Source of the DNA: Clostridia bacterium
Lineage (GTDB): Bacteria; Bacillota; Clostridia; TANB77; CAG-508
NCBI GenBank assembly: GCA_017517685.1
Contig: JAFWYK010000011.1
Span: 1-64,000, forward strand
Length of the DNA: 64,000 nt
Direction: 5' to 3'
The notes under the pieces are model-generated. The model saw only the letters and a program-made list of their open reading frames with translations, had not been told where the DNA came from and did no database searches. A program made the position numbers and the translations under genes. Shown here piece by piece: positions 28,774-37,032 of the stretch; position 1 is the first letter of the stretch; each line of letters begins with the position of its first letter.

Positions 28774-29250
28774 TTATTTTTTGATTGATAATATTTTAAG
28801 TTTAATAATTCCAACTGGAGCTTGAACTTCTACTATGTTATTTCTTTTTTTACCAAGTAAAGCTTGCCCGATTGGTGATTCGTTTGAGATTTTATTAGCT
28901 ACTACATCAACTTCTGTAGAACCAACTATTGTATACTCAATTGTTTCGTCAAATTCAACATCTAAAACTTTAACGATGTTTCCTACTTGAACAACTTCTG
29001 TGTCAATTTCAGATTCATCTATAATTTTTGCATATTTGATTTTTTCTTCTAATTCAGCGATTTTTATTTCGTTTTGTGCTTGAGCATTTTTAGCTTCATC
29101 ATATTCTGAATTTTCTGATAAATCTCCGAATCCTAAAGCTACTTTGATTCTATCTGCAATTTCATATCTCACTTCTGTTTTTAATTTTTCAAGTTCTCTC
29201 TCTAAATTATCATATCCTTCTTGTGTTAGTAAGTATTCTTTTTCTCCCAT
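28774..29250 (-). CDS. greA: Transcription elongation factor GreA
   Basis: Rescues backtracked RNA polymerase by stimulating transcript cleavage. The N-terminal coiled coil begins YLLTQEGYDNLERELEKL. It includes RIKVALGFGDLSENSEYDEAK with the acidic tip residues. The C-terminal FKBP-like domain has the SPIGQALLGKK segment. Length 158 is normal. It has an AAGGAGGT ribosome site and its own promoter and terminator. Confidence 0.97.
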   Translation of the reverse strand: MGEKEYLLTQEGYDNLERELEKLKTEVRYEIADRIKVALGFGDLSENSEYDEAKNAQAQNEIKIAELEEKIKYAKIIDESEIDTEVVQVGNIVKVLDVEFDETIEYTIVGSTEVDVVANKISNESPIGQALLGKKRNNIVEVQAPVGIIKLKILSIKK

Positions 29251-29290
29251 AACTTAAGGACCTCCTTTTTGTTCTTTAACGTTCCCCAAT

Positions 29291-29319
29291 ATAATAAAAT
29301 TAATTTTCTGTTTTGTCAA
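29291..29319 (-). promoter_or_regulatory. greA promoter inside the upstream gene
   Basis: A consensus TTGACA (29319-29314) and a TATTAT (29296-29291) are 17 bp apart on the minus strand. The -35 and most of the spacer overlap the last codons of the 29300-30217 gene. Confidence 0.7.
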
Positions 29320-30217
29320 GTGAATTTACCATTTTTTTCATATTTTTTAGGTATTCTATTCTTTTAATTTCCCCTTTTATTCCACATAAGTTTAATACAT
29401 CTATTTTATCTTCACTTATTCTTTTTAAAATATTCTCTGGAAGGGTGTTTTTATATATATAGCTTTCATATAATAGATTCTTATCAAAGCCTTGCAACTC
29501 TTTAAAAACATCTATTACTTTTTCACTAAAATTTAAGTTATATCCATTTACATTTATCCCATTAAATGATTTTGATTTTATTTTAATGTCATCTTTAAAG
29601 TTTATTAATATACATTTTCTAGGAAATATATATTTATTTATTTCTTTTTCATTAAAATCATAGTTTAAAACTATATCCGATTTTAGAAGTGCTTTTTGAC
29701 CATATCCAAAATTTAAAACAATTCCATATTCTTTAAATAACTTTTCTTTTATTTTAATAAACGGTCTTTCATCTTCTGTAATTATATTTACAAGTTTAAC
29801 TTTTTGAGCTATAGAAGAAATTAAATATACAATGTTTTTATCTACACTATTTACTACAAAAGATACCTCTAATTCATCAAATTTTTCTCTTTTTAAATAA
29901 ACGATATACTCTAATATCTTTTCAGTAAGCATTTTATAAAGCCATTTACCATCATAGTAAAAAAGTTTTTTCTTTTCTACAAAACTCATAAATTTTTCGT
30001 TATGCAGAAGCTCATTCGAAATGCAAAGACTATTTATACAGTTTTCATTTAGATATTTATTTAACTTTTCTAGTACTTTATCAGATACATTTTTTATTTC
30101 AATCAACTTTCTATCTAATGAATCTATATTTTTAATATTAAAACCTTTAACATTAATTCTCATTTTTTCGAAAAAACTTTTTCTAGTCATATCTATATTA
30201 TCTTTAATATAAATCAA
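29300..30217 (-). CDS. Unrecognised protein, possible Rossmann-like fold
   Basis: I do not recognise this protein of about 305 residues. It is Lys/Ile/Asn-rich, has no signal peptide or TM and few charged tracts. The middle part (VSFVVNSVDKNIVYLISSIA, then KVKLVNIITEDE, then SDIVLNYDF) alternates strands and helices as in nucleotide-binding Rossmann folds; this is inference. The start is taken as the TTG at 30217 with GAGGTG 6 nt upstream; a GTG at 30226 would sit inside the ribosome site. That site lies in the terminator hairpin of the upstream dehydrogenase gene. Confidence 0.65.
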   Translation of the reverse strand: MIYIKDNIDMTRKSFFEKMRINVKGFNIKNIDSLDRKLIEIKNVSDKVLEKLNKYLNENCINSLCISNELLHNEKFMSFVEKKKLFYYDGKWLYKMLTEKILEYIVYLKREKFDELEVSFVVNSVDKNIVYLISSIAQKVKLVNIITEDERPFIKIKEKLFKEYGIVLNFGYGQKALLKSDIVLNYDFNEKEINKYIFPRKCILINFKDDIKIKSKSFNGINVNGYNLNFSEKVIDVFKELQGFDKNLLYESYIYKNTLPENILKRISEDKIDVLNLCGIKGEIKRIEYLKNMKKMVNSLDKTEN

Positions 30218-30218
30218 A

Positions 30219-30252
30219 AAAATCACCTCATATTTATATATGAAGTGATTTT
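30219..30252 (-). terminator. Terminator of the iron alcohol dehydrogenase, overlapping the next ribosome site
   Basis: A 15-bp stem (arms 30252-30238 and 30233-30219, one G-U pair on the minus strand) with a 4-nt loop is followed by a T run. The downstream arm contains GAGGTG, the ribosome site of the following gene. In the folded RNA that site would be buried. Confidence 0.75.
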
Positions 30253-30271
30253 TATTTTATTACTATTATTT

Positions 30272-31426
30272 TTACATAGCTTCTCTATATAATCTTATGA
30301 AGTCTTCTTTTGTTACTTCTCTTGGATTTCCTGGTTTACATGGATCTTCCATTGCTTTATCAGCAAGCATTTCTATATCTTCTTCTTTGCATCCTGTATC
30401 TTTAACAGTTTGTGTTACACCAACTGATTTTGATAATTCTTCAATCATCCATACGAAAGTATTGATAACATCTTGATCATTCATATCATATGCATCTGTT
30501 CTTCCTAAATGAGTAATAATTTCTCTAAATCTATCAGCACAAACAACACCATTAAATCTCATAACTGTTGGAAGTAAAATTGCGTTTGCAATTCCATGTG
30601 GTGTGTCATATACAGCACCTAATTGGTGAGCCATTGAGTGAACTATTCCAAGTCCAACATTACTGAATCCCATACCAGCCATATATTGAGCTAAAGCCAT
30701 ATTTTCAATAGCTTTTTGATCTTTTTCATTTACTGCTTTTGCAAGGTTAGCAAATATAAGTTCAATAGCTCTCATATGGAACATGTCTGACATTGTGTTA
30801 TGAGCTTTTGTAATATATCCTTCAACAGCATGTGTTAAAGCATCTAATCCTGTAGCTGCAGCTGTTCCTTTTGGAAGTGTTTCCATTAATTCTGAGTCTA
30901 CAATTGCAAGAACTGGAATATCATTTGGATCAACACAAACCATTTTGATTTGTCTTGATTCATCTGTTATAACATAGTTAATTGTTACTTCAGCAGCTGT
31001 TCCATGTGTTGTTGGAAGAGCAATCATTGGCATTCCTTTTGCTTTTGTGTTTGATAGTCCGTTTAATGATACAACATCATATCTATCTGGGTTTGTCATT
31101 ATAATAGAGATACCTTTAGCTGTATCCATTACTGATCCACCACCAACAGCAACTATAACGTCTGCTCCATATTCTCTACAAGCATCAACACCTTGTTGAA
31201 CATTTGTAACTGTTGGGTTTGGTTTTATATCTGAATATATAGAGTATTCAATTTCTGCAGTAGTTAATACTTCTGTTACTTTTGAAGCTACTCCACACTC
31301 TAATAATGATTTGTCTGTTACAAATAATACTTTTTTAAATCCTCTTGTTTTTATTTCATTAGCAAGTTCTACTCTAGAACCTCTTCCGAAATAAGATGTT
31401 TCATTTAAAATAAATCTTTCTGACAT
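30272..31426 (-). CDS. Iron-containing alcohol dehydrogenase, FucO-like
   Basis: A group III NAD(P)-dependent dehydrogenase of 384 residues. Seen are the nucleotide-binding VAVGGGSVMDTAKG, TTHGTAAEVT, GLDALTHAVEGY and the iron-binding HSMAHQLGAVYDTPHGIANA. Overall it looks most like lactaldehyde/propanediol reductases (FucO), but butanol or ethanol dehydrogenase activity is equally possible. No fucose or propanediol genes are nearby, so the natural substrate is open. It is monocistronic, with its own promoter and terminator. Confidence 0.92.
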   Translation of the reverse strand: MSERFILNETSYFGRGSRVELANEIKTRGFKKVLFVTDKSLLECGVASKVTEVLTTAEIEYSIYSDIKPNPTVTNVQQGVDACREYGADVIVAVGGGSVMDTAKGISIIMTNPDRYDVVSLNGLSNTKAKGMPMIALPTTHGTAAEVTINYVITDESRQIKMVCVDPNDIPVLAIVDSELMETLPKGTAAATGLDALTHAVEGYITKAHNTMSDMFHMRAIELIFANLAKAVNEKDQKAIENMALAQYMAGMGFSNVGLGIVHSMAHQLGAVYDTPHGIANAILLPTVMRFNGVVCADRFREIITHLGRTDAYDMNDQDVINTFVWMIEELSKSVGVTQTVKDTGCKEEDIEMLADKAMEDPCKPGNPREVTKEDFIRLYREAM

Positions 31427-31468
31427 TTTAAATTTTCCTCCTTTGAATTTTTATATATTCATACGTTA

Positions 31469-31497
31469 ATTATCACATATAGCATTTTTTTATGCAA
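31469..31497 (-). promoter_or_regulatory. Promoter of the iron alcohol dehydrogenase gene
   Basis: TTGCAT (31497-31492) and GATAAT (31474-31469) are 17 bp apart on the minus strand. A small dyad, GCAT-(A)6-ATGC, overlaps the -35 and spacer and could be a regulator site. This is weak evidence. Confidence 0.5.
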
Positions 31498-31522
31498 GTA
31501 CAATTTTATTATTTCCAAAAAG

Positions 31523-31552
31523 AAAAAAAGTATCTGCTTTTTGCAGATACTT
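31523..31552 (-). terminator. Terminator of the transglutaminase-like gene
   Basis: A perfect 10-bp stem (AAGTATCTGC, 31552-31543, with 31537-31528) and a 5-nt A loop on the minus strand are followed by TTTTTTTCTTTTT. Confidence 0.9.
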
Positions 31553-31558
31553 CCTTTT

Positions 31559-32524
31559 TTATCTAAACTTTAATGTTGTTTCTTTATTACCTTTATCAAA
31601 CTCTTTAAAAATATTTTTATATGATCTATATTTAATTACAGTTCTTTTTACTTCATCTCTACTTAGTTTAACTCTACATACATCTCTTTTAAATCTTGTT
31701 TTGTGTGAATTTTTTATACAGAATTCTTCATCATTTACTAATAAAAACTTTGTTGTTCCCATTGTTTTTGTCCATGTTAAATCAACATTAAACCATTTAC
31801 CATCTATTTTTACTTGGTTCCATGCATGATTAAACATTGCTGCAGAATTCTCTTCTTGATTTCCAAATGCAAATCCTTTAACTACATTACATTCAATATT
31901 TAATCTATCTAAACATTTCCAAAGTGCAATTGAATAATCAAGGCATACACCGTTTCTTAATATTAATGAATTTACTAAACAAGAATTCATTATTTTTGAA
32001 TTAAGTGTATTTACGTATTTCATATAATCCATAAGTGATACAATTGTAAATACAACTTTCTCATAATCTGTTTGACAATATTTATTACAAATTTCTTCAA
32101 AGAAATCTAATTTTTCCATTATTAAAACATATGAAGTCATATCGGTATATAATACTTGATTTTGAGCTATTGCTTTGCTAGGCTCCATATATCTTTGATC
32201 TATATGTATATCTCTTCCAAGAGCTGCGAATTCTTTTAAATCATTATCATCAAAAGCTCTAACCTCTTCAATCAAAATCACTTTTTTATTTTGAGAGATA
32301 AGTCTTTTAACAATAAGCTTTAATACTTCTCTTTCTTTAGCTAAGTTTGTATTAATAGATATTGCAACTTCATTTACATACTCTGCTGCATAAAGCTCTG
32401 AAAAACTTTTTATTAATACACTTTGTTGTGTGTCTGGTATATACACATATCTTTTTTGAAGCATCTTATTTAATTTAGATTTGAAAATTATTCCAAAATA
32501 CTTTAATTTTATTCCTATTCCCAT
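31559..32524 (-). CDS. Transglutaminase-like domain protein
   Basis: A 321-residue cytoplasmic protein with a C-terminal transglutaminase/cysteine-protease-like domain. The likely triad is visible: C194 in LRNGVCLDYSIALW, H233 in MFNHAWNQVKIDGKW and D248 in FNVDLTW. The first 150 residues have no recognised domain. In bacteria such domains often act as peptidases or cross-linkers; the substrate is unknown. No signal peptide is seen, which argues against a secreted wall enzyme. It is divergent from a small membrane-protein gene. Confidence 0.8.
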   Translation of the reverse strand: MGIGIKLKYFGIIFKSKLNKMLQKRYVYIPDTQQSVLIKSFSELYAAEYVNEVAISINTNLAKEREVLKLIVKRLISQNKKVILIEEVRAFDDNDLKEFAALGRDIHIDQRYMEPSKAIAQNQVLYTDMTSYVLIMEKLDFFEEICNKYCQTDYEKVVFTIVSLMDYMKYVNTLNSKIMNSCLVNSLILRNGVCLDYSIALWKCLDRLNIECNVVKGFAFGNQEENSAAMFNHAWNQVKIDGKWFNVDLTWTKTMGTTKFLLVNDEEFCIKNSHKTRFKRDVCRVKLSRDEVKRTVIKYRSYKNIFKEFDKGNKETTLKFR

Positions 32525-32689
32525 ATATATCTTTTTAAGATCTCCTTTAAATTACCTTTTTAAAAAACGCAATCTATTAGATATTATATCACACCGTTAA
32601 CATAATTTCAATCATATTGACTAATATTTACCGCTTTTTACGTAATTTTGACTAGTTTAAAACATTATTTAAATTATTTTTTATATCTA

Positions 32690-32718
32690 TAGACTTTTTT
32701 TTATTTTTTGTATATTAT
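32690..32718 (+). promoter_or_regulatory. Candidate promoter of the small membrane-protein gene
   Basis: TAGACT (32690-32695) and TATTAT (32713-32718) are 17 bp apart, and the start codon is about 33 nt downstream. The rest of the 32525-32738 divergent region is AT-rich. It contains two direct copies of TTGACTA (about 32617 and 32648) whose role is unclear. Confidence 0.4.
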
Positions 32719-32750
32719 ATTTATATCGTATTTAATTCATGGAGGTTCAT

Positions 32751-33047
32751 ATGAACAGATTAGTTAAAATATTATTAGTTTTTACTGCAATATTAACACT
32801 TTTTATAGCTATCAGTTTTGTACATGCTACAGAAGATGCACAAACAGTATCAGAAGAAGTTATAGATGGAACTCAAGCAAGTACACTATCATCACTTAGC
32901 CCATCAACAATAACTAGTGTTAATCAACTTAATAACTATTCACAAGCAAATCTTGAATTAAATAATATTCTAAATGTTATATTAATATCATTATGTGTAT
33001 TACTTATATTGCTTGCAATTGCTATTTTAGTTAAATTAAAAAAATAA
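32751..33047 (+). CDS. Small exported membrane protein
   Basis: A 98-residue protein not recognised as any family. It has a signal peptide (about 1-26, ending VHA), a Ser/Thr/Asn-rich linker of about 45 residues and a C-terminal TM (about 75-94) ending KLKK. The start is the ATG at 32751, which has GGAGG 5 nt upstream; the ATG at 32739 overlaps that site. It has its own promoter and shares a bidirectional terminator with the convergent gene that encodes another small exported, C-terminally anchored protein. Confidence 0.75.
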   Translation: MNRLVKILLVFTAILTLFIAISFVHATEDAQTVSEEVIDGTQASTLSSLSPSTITSVNQLNNYSQANLELNNILNVILISLCVLLILLAIAILVKLKK

Positions 33048-33062
33048 AATTATAAATAAATT

Positions 33063-33092
33063 AAGAGATGTATAAATAGATATACATCTCTT
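33063..33092. terminator. Bidirectional terminator
   Basis: A perfect 12-bp stem (AAGAGATGTATA and its complement) with a 6-nt loop separates two convergent genes. It is followed by TTTTC on the plus strand and TTAATTTATTT on the minus strand. Confidence 0.8.
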
Positions 33093-33097
33093 TTCTT

Positions 33098-33592
33098 TTA
33101 GTCATTTATTTGTGTTACATAGTACCATATAGCAGCAATTATTATTGTTGTTGCAGCTATTAATGTAATCCACATCCAAGTTGTCATTGTGTCTTTATCT
33201 ATACCAGATCTTGAAACTTCTGTTGTTGTTCTTACTGCATTATAATTTCCAGCATCTTTTACATACTCTGCATCTTTGTTTATCATATTACCAGCACTCA
33301 TAGCACCATCTTTAACCATATTACCAGCATTCATAGCACCATCTTTAACCATATTGCCAGTATCCATTACTACATTTTCGACAGTCTTTATTCCACCTTC
33401 TACAACATTTTTAGTTCCACCTACGACATTACCAGAAACAACCTTGTTTATACTATCTGATGTTTTATCTATAGATCTACTAATTTCATTCCCAAGATTA
33501 ACATCTTTTTTCTCACCTTCTGCAAAGCAAAATGAAAAACTTGATATCAGGATCATTAATATAGCGGCAACAAAAAGTGTTTTACTTTTCAT
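33098..33592 (-). CDS. Exported protein with 11-residue repeats
   Basis: A 164-residue protein with a signal peptide (about 1-24, ending CFA), a helical repeat region and a C-terminal TM (about 140-160). The repeat region (about 60-115) contains hendecads such as GNMVKDGAMNA and GNMVKDGAMSA, coded by near-identical 33-bp units around 33283-33350. Eleven-residue amphipathic helices are typical of lipid-surface or LEA-like proteins, so membrane or desiccation association is possible; this is inference. It lies just downstream of the spoIIIA operon, but cotranscription is not shown. Confidence 0.7.
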   Translation of the reverse strand: MKSKTLFVAAILMILISSFSFCFAEGEKKDVNLGNEISRSIDKTSDSINKVVSGNVVGGTKNVVEGGIKTVENVVMDTGNMVKDGAMNAGNMVKDGAMSAGNMINKDAEYVKDAGNYNAVRTTTEVSRSGIDKDTMTTWMWITLIAATTIIIAAIWYYVTQIND

Positions 33593-33683
33593 ATTATAGC
33601 CTCCTAAAAATTATATGATTTTTCTCATATACATTTATTATTTGGCTAAAACTTATTTTTATTCACTGAAAATTTTTCTATTA

Positions 33684-34301
33684 TTATTTTCTAGTAATAC
33701 TAATATTTTGCACATCTACATTTAAGTGTCTTTCAATAATATTTTGTATTTGTGAAACTTCTTCCTTTTTTAAATAAGATGATTTTACAACAACATTTAT
33801 TATTCCATTATTTTCTAATATTACGACATCATCTATTCCTTTATTCTTTATCAAGTTCTCACAAACTAGAATACCATTTTTCATATTAGTAAGTTTTGTA
33901 ATCTCATTTGTAGCTATTAATTTTTGATCTTCTTTAAGTTCTGAATTTTTTAATATATTTTGGTAAATCTCTATTGATTCAGAATACATTCTATTTCTTT
34001 CAAGTTTCGTTTCTTCAAAGTAATTATCATCTTCAGATTTTATTTCTTCTATCTTTTCTTCATCACTAGTAGTAGAATCCAAACTTTCATTTTCAACTAT
34101 AGCTGAGCTACTTACAAGTTCTACATCTCCTAAATTTTCTTCTAATACATTTCTTGATGCAACTTCTAACATCCCTTCAGCAAATTCTTCATTTTTTACA
34201 TTAGAATTTAAATTTATAGTTCCTAAAACAATAAACGTTATAGCAATCACACATAATAAAATTTGTTTTTGATTTTCTTTACTTTTCAAAAAATTCATCA
34301 T
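33684..34301 (-). CDS. spoIIIAH: Stage III sporulation protein AH
   Basis: The mother-cell half of the SpoIIIAH-SpoIIQ channel joining mother cell and forespore. One N-terminal TM (about 14-32) is followed by a long linker and a C-terminal ring-forming domain (LERNRMYSESIEIYQNILKN to the end). I choose the ATG at 34301 with AGGAG 6 nt upstream, giving 205 aa. It begins one base after the spoIIIAG stop, so translation is coupled. Last gene of the operon. Confidence 0.93.
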   Translation of the reverse strand: MMNFLKSKENQKQILLCVIAITFIVLGTINLNSNVKNEEFAEGMLEVASRNVLEENLGDVELVSSSAIVENESLDSTTSDEEKIEEIKSEDDNYFEETKLERNRMYSESIEIYQNILKNSELKEDQKLIATNEITKLTNMKNGILVCENLIKNKGIDDVVILENNGIINVVVKSSYLKKEEVSQIQNIIERHLNVDVQNISITRK

Positions 34302-34302
34302 A

Positions 34303-34845
34303 TTAATCTCCTGTTTCAAAAACTTGAATTTCATGAGTCATAAGTCCCGTAACAGCTTCAACTGCAGATATTACATTTCCTTTTACGGTTGGATCTGAAA
34401 CACCTTTTGCAGTTATAATTGCACCTTCTATTTTAGGATTTACTATTTTTTCAGTAATAATTTTAGATTCAGAATCAACTATCACTTCTTTTTCTAAACT
34501 TATGCTTTCATCTTTATCTGTTTTTGTTGTAGATTCATTTATATTATAAATTGGAACTATAGAACTTGATTCATTATATGTAAGCATAACTGAAACGTTA
34601 CTTACTCCTTTTAGAGTATCTAATATATTTTCAAGTCTTGTTTCAATATCATCTTCTTTTATAGTTTCTTCACAAGTAGTTGCAAGATATGCCTCTTTTT
34701 CTATATCTTCTTTTGACTCAACATTTGGAGTTTGTAATATTTTATTTATAATAATAAGAGTAATAACTAAAATAATAAGAAATGTTATCATATTCTCTTT
34801 TTTCTTTTCTTTATTATTAAAAATATCTTTTATTTTATCAAACAT
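34303..34845 (-). CDS. spoIIIAG: Stage III sporulation protein AG
   Basis: A ring-forming protein of the SpoIIIA feeding-channel complex in the outer forespore membrane. It has one TM near the N-terminus (about 19-35) and a C-terminal ring-building domain (LENILDTLKGVSNVSVMLTY, KIEGAIITAKGVSDPTVKG). At 180 residues it is slightly shorter than the Bacillus protein. It is spaced 8 bp from spoIIIAF. Confidence 0.93.
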   Translation of the reverse strand: MFDKIKDIFNNKEKKKENMITFLIILVITLIIINKILQTPNVESKEDIEKEAYLATTCEETIKEDDIETRLENILDTLKGVSNVSVMLTYNESSSIVPIYNINESTTKTDKDESISLEKEVIVDSESKIITEKIVNPKIEGAIITAKGVSDPTVKGNVISAVEAVTGLMTHEIQVFETGD

Positions 34846-34853
34846 ATAAACTC

Positions 34854-35339
34854 CTATTCATAAGTAATAACTAATACATCTTCTGTAATATCAAGTTCTT
34901 CTTTTATTAGATTTTTTACTTTTTCTTCACTAACAAAGTCTTCACTTTCTTTTGCCATATCTTTTTTAATTATTACTTCTATTTTTTCTAAATTTTCTTT
35001 AGATTCATCTAATTTAAAATCTAGATCTAATACATTTAAATTATAACTATCTAATACATTTTTTATTCTTTCCAAAGTATAATCTATATATACATTTTCA
35101 AATAGTTCATTTTCTTCATATGGCTTTGCTGATACTTTTTCAAATTTTAAAAAATCAGTATCAAAATCATTATTATTTAAAAGCTCAATAAATGGATTTA
35201 ATGTAACAAACATTATAAAAATACCAGTTATAACTTGAATATATTTTTTATTTTTATTGTTTTCTACTAATAATTCTATTAGTAGTACTAGAATCACAGA
35301 TATAATTAAACTTTCACACCAATTATTTAAATTTTCCAT
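34854..35339 (-). CDS. spoIIIAF: Stage III sporulation protein AF
   Basis: A membrane component of the SpoIIIA complex. Two N-terminal TM segments (about 10-50, containing IFIMFVTLNPFIELL) are followed by a soluble C-terminal domain. The sequence is divergent, as is usual, and the order in the operon supports the call. 161 residues. It starts 6 bp after spoIIIAE with only a weak ribosome site, suggesting coupling. Confidence 0.88.
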   Translation of the reverse strand: MENLNNWCESLIISVILVLLIELLVENNKNKKYIQVITGIFIMFVTLNPFIELLNNNDFDTDFLKFEKVSAKPYEENELFENVYIDYTLERIKNVLDSYNLNVLDLDFKLDESKENLEKIEVIIKKDMAKESEDFVSEEKVKNLIKEELDITEDVLVITYE

Positions 35340-35345
35340 TTTTTC

Positions 35346-36422
35346 CTATCTATACATCAAACTCATATTAGTTGTTTTAAGTACAATAGTAATACCTATT
35401 ATAAACATTATAGTAACTGAAAATAGTATTCCAAGTAAAATCTTATAATTTTCAGAAATCACTTCAAACAAGTTTACTATTGCACTATCAGCACAAGGTT
35501 CTGATAACGCTGCAAGAATTTTAAAACTAAACCAATAGCAAATAATCTTTATGCTTGGAGATAAGGTAATAGCAAAAATAATAAGTGTACCAATAACACC
35601 AACAGAGTTTTTCAAAATATTAACGCTTCCTATAACTGCATCAACCGAGTCTCCCATAATTTTTCCAACTACTGGTATAAATCCAGAAACAGCTGCTTTT
35701 GTTGTTTTACCAGCAAGTCCATCTACGCTACTTGTTATATTAGACTCTAAGCTTAAAAGAGCTGTAAATACTGTTAAAAGAATCCCTAAAGTCCAAACAA
35801 TAACATTTCTTAATATTTTAGATATTTTTTCTAATTTTATTTTTCCTAATAAATTCGATATTACCGAAATTACAAAAGATATTAAACAAAAAGGAACTAC
35901 AAAACTATTAATAAAATTTGCAATAAAATTCATTGAAATAACTAAAACTGGTTCCATCATACTTGTTGTCACAATATTTCCAGTAGACAGTATTAAAGTT
36001 ATTAAAAGCGGAATAAGCATATTCATAAAACTTATAATTCTATTAATAGCTTCAACCGTAAACTTTAAAATTGGAACAAAAGCATTTACTATCAATATAA
36101 CCAATACAAAATACTGAACAAAATAAACATTCTTACCTGCATTTGATACTTTTAAAGAATCTAAAATATTCTTTAAAACACTACAAATAATTATTACTTC
36201 TAACATCAGCACTATAAGTTTTATTGCTTCAGATATTTGGCTAAAAATAATCCCTTTAAAATCAATTGTTTCAAAACACTTTAGAATATCACCATTTATA
36301 ATATTTTCATACAAACTATCTAAATTATTAGAGCCAAAAGCATCTTTTGAAAATTGCTTTGCTTCGTCTAAAAAATCATTAATTCCTAATATTTCCTTTT
36401 GATTAATAAGCAAATCTTCCAA
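35346..36422 (-). CDS. spoIIIAE: Stage III sporulation protein AE
   Basis: The large polytopic membrane protein of the SpoIIIA channel complex, with about eight TM segments over 358 residues and family segments such as SSVDGLAGKTTKAAVSGFIP and PVVGKIMGDSVDAVIG. The start is a TTG with GGAGG 9 nt upstream; no nearer start codon is seen in frame. The first 60 residues are soluble or extracytoplasmic. Confidence 0.93.
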   Translation of the reverse strand: MEDLLINQKEILGINDFLDEAKQFSKDAFGSNNLDSLYENIINGDILKCFETIDFKGIIFSQISEAIKLIVLMLEVIIICSVLKNILDSLKVSNAGKNVYFVQYFVLVILIVNAFVPILKFTVEAINRIISFMNMLIPLLITLILSTGNIVTTSMMEPVLVISMNFIANFINSFVVPFCLISFVISVISNLLGKIKLEKISKILRNVIVWTLGILLTVFTALLSLESNITSSVDGLAGKTTKAAVSGFIPVVGKIMGDSVDAVIGSVNILKNSVGVIGTLIIFAITLSPSIKIICYWFSFKILAALSEPCADSAIVNLFEVISENYKILLGILFSVTIMFIIGITIVLKTTNMSLMYR

Positions 36423-36441
36423 GGCTAATATCCTCCAAAAT

Positions 36442-36828
36442 TTAAGGCATTATTTCAAGAAGTGTATTCAAGCTTTGTGAAATTATAGGAATTGTTAAAG
36501 ATATAATTATTATCTTCCCACCAAAATCGATTTTACTCGCAAGCATTTCTTCACCCAAGTCTTTACATATTGAAACAGAATATTCAACTAAAATTGCTAT
36601 TCCTGTCGTTTTTAAAAGTATTTCTACAAATGGGATGTTAGCCACATTTATATTTTGAAATCTTTTTATAAATCTAACTATACTTTCTATCGTATCTAAA
36701 CTTAATAAAAGAATTATTATACATCCACCTATAGCAATTAATGATGCATATTCTTTTTTATATTCTTTTAAAACATTAGCACTAATGGCAGCAACAAATC
36801 CTATTCCTACAATCTTAAAAATATCCAT
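36442..36828 (-). CDS. spoIIIAD: Stage III sporulation protein AD
   Basis: A 128-residue membrane protein with four predicted TM segments, member of the SpoIIIAC/AD family (VGIGFVAAISANVLKEYKKEYA near the N-terminus). Its ATG shares one base with the spoIIIAC stop (TAATG), so the two are translationally coupled. It forms part of the membrane platform of the channel. Confidence 0.92.
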   Translation of the reverse strand: MDIFKIVGIGFVAAISANVLKEYKKEYASLIAIGGCIIILLLSLDTIESIVRFIKRFQNINVANIPFVEILLKTTGIAILVEYSVSICKDLGEEMLASKIDFGGKIIIISLTIPIISQSLNTLLEIMP

Positions 36829-37022
36829 TATAAATTAAACACCGTCCTTACAGTTTCAAAAAGATTACTTATTTCTTTTACTATAACTGTAAGAACTATT
36901 ACAACGCCAGCAAGTGTTATCATCATGGCTTGATCTTCTCTTCCTGCTTTTGAAAGTACTTGATTTAGTACTGCTATTAATATTCCTATACCAGCAATTT
37001 TTAATAACAAATCTATATCCAT
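36828..37022 (-). CDS. spoIIIAC: Stage III sporulation protein AC
   Basis: A 64-residue protein with two TM segments, clearly homologous to the N-terminal half of SpoIIIAD (LLLKIAGIGILIAVLNQVLSKAGREDQA). I start it at the ATG at 37022, which has AGGAG 7 nt upstream, rather than at an earlier in-frame ATG at 37040 that lies upstream of the ribosome site. It is nested between spoIIIAB and spoIIIAD. Confidence 0.92.
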   Translation of the reverse strand: MDIDLLLKIAGIGILIAVLNQVLSKAGREDQAMMITLAGVVIVLTVIVKEISNLFETVRTVFNL

Positions 37023-37032
37023 ATTTAATCTC

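Noticed and set aside
32525..32738. Two TTGACTA direct repeats as operator
   Set aside because: Short, AT-rich and not placed relative to a convincing promoter. Mentioned only as context.
35551..36117. A 188-codon plus-strand frame across spoIIIAE
   Set aside because: Antisense shadow of a well-recognised sporulation gene, without a start signal.
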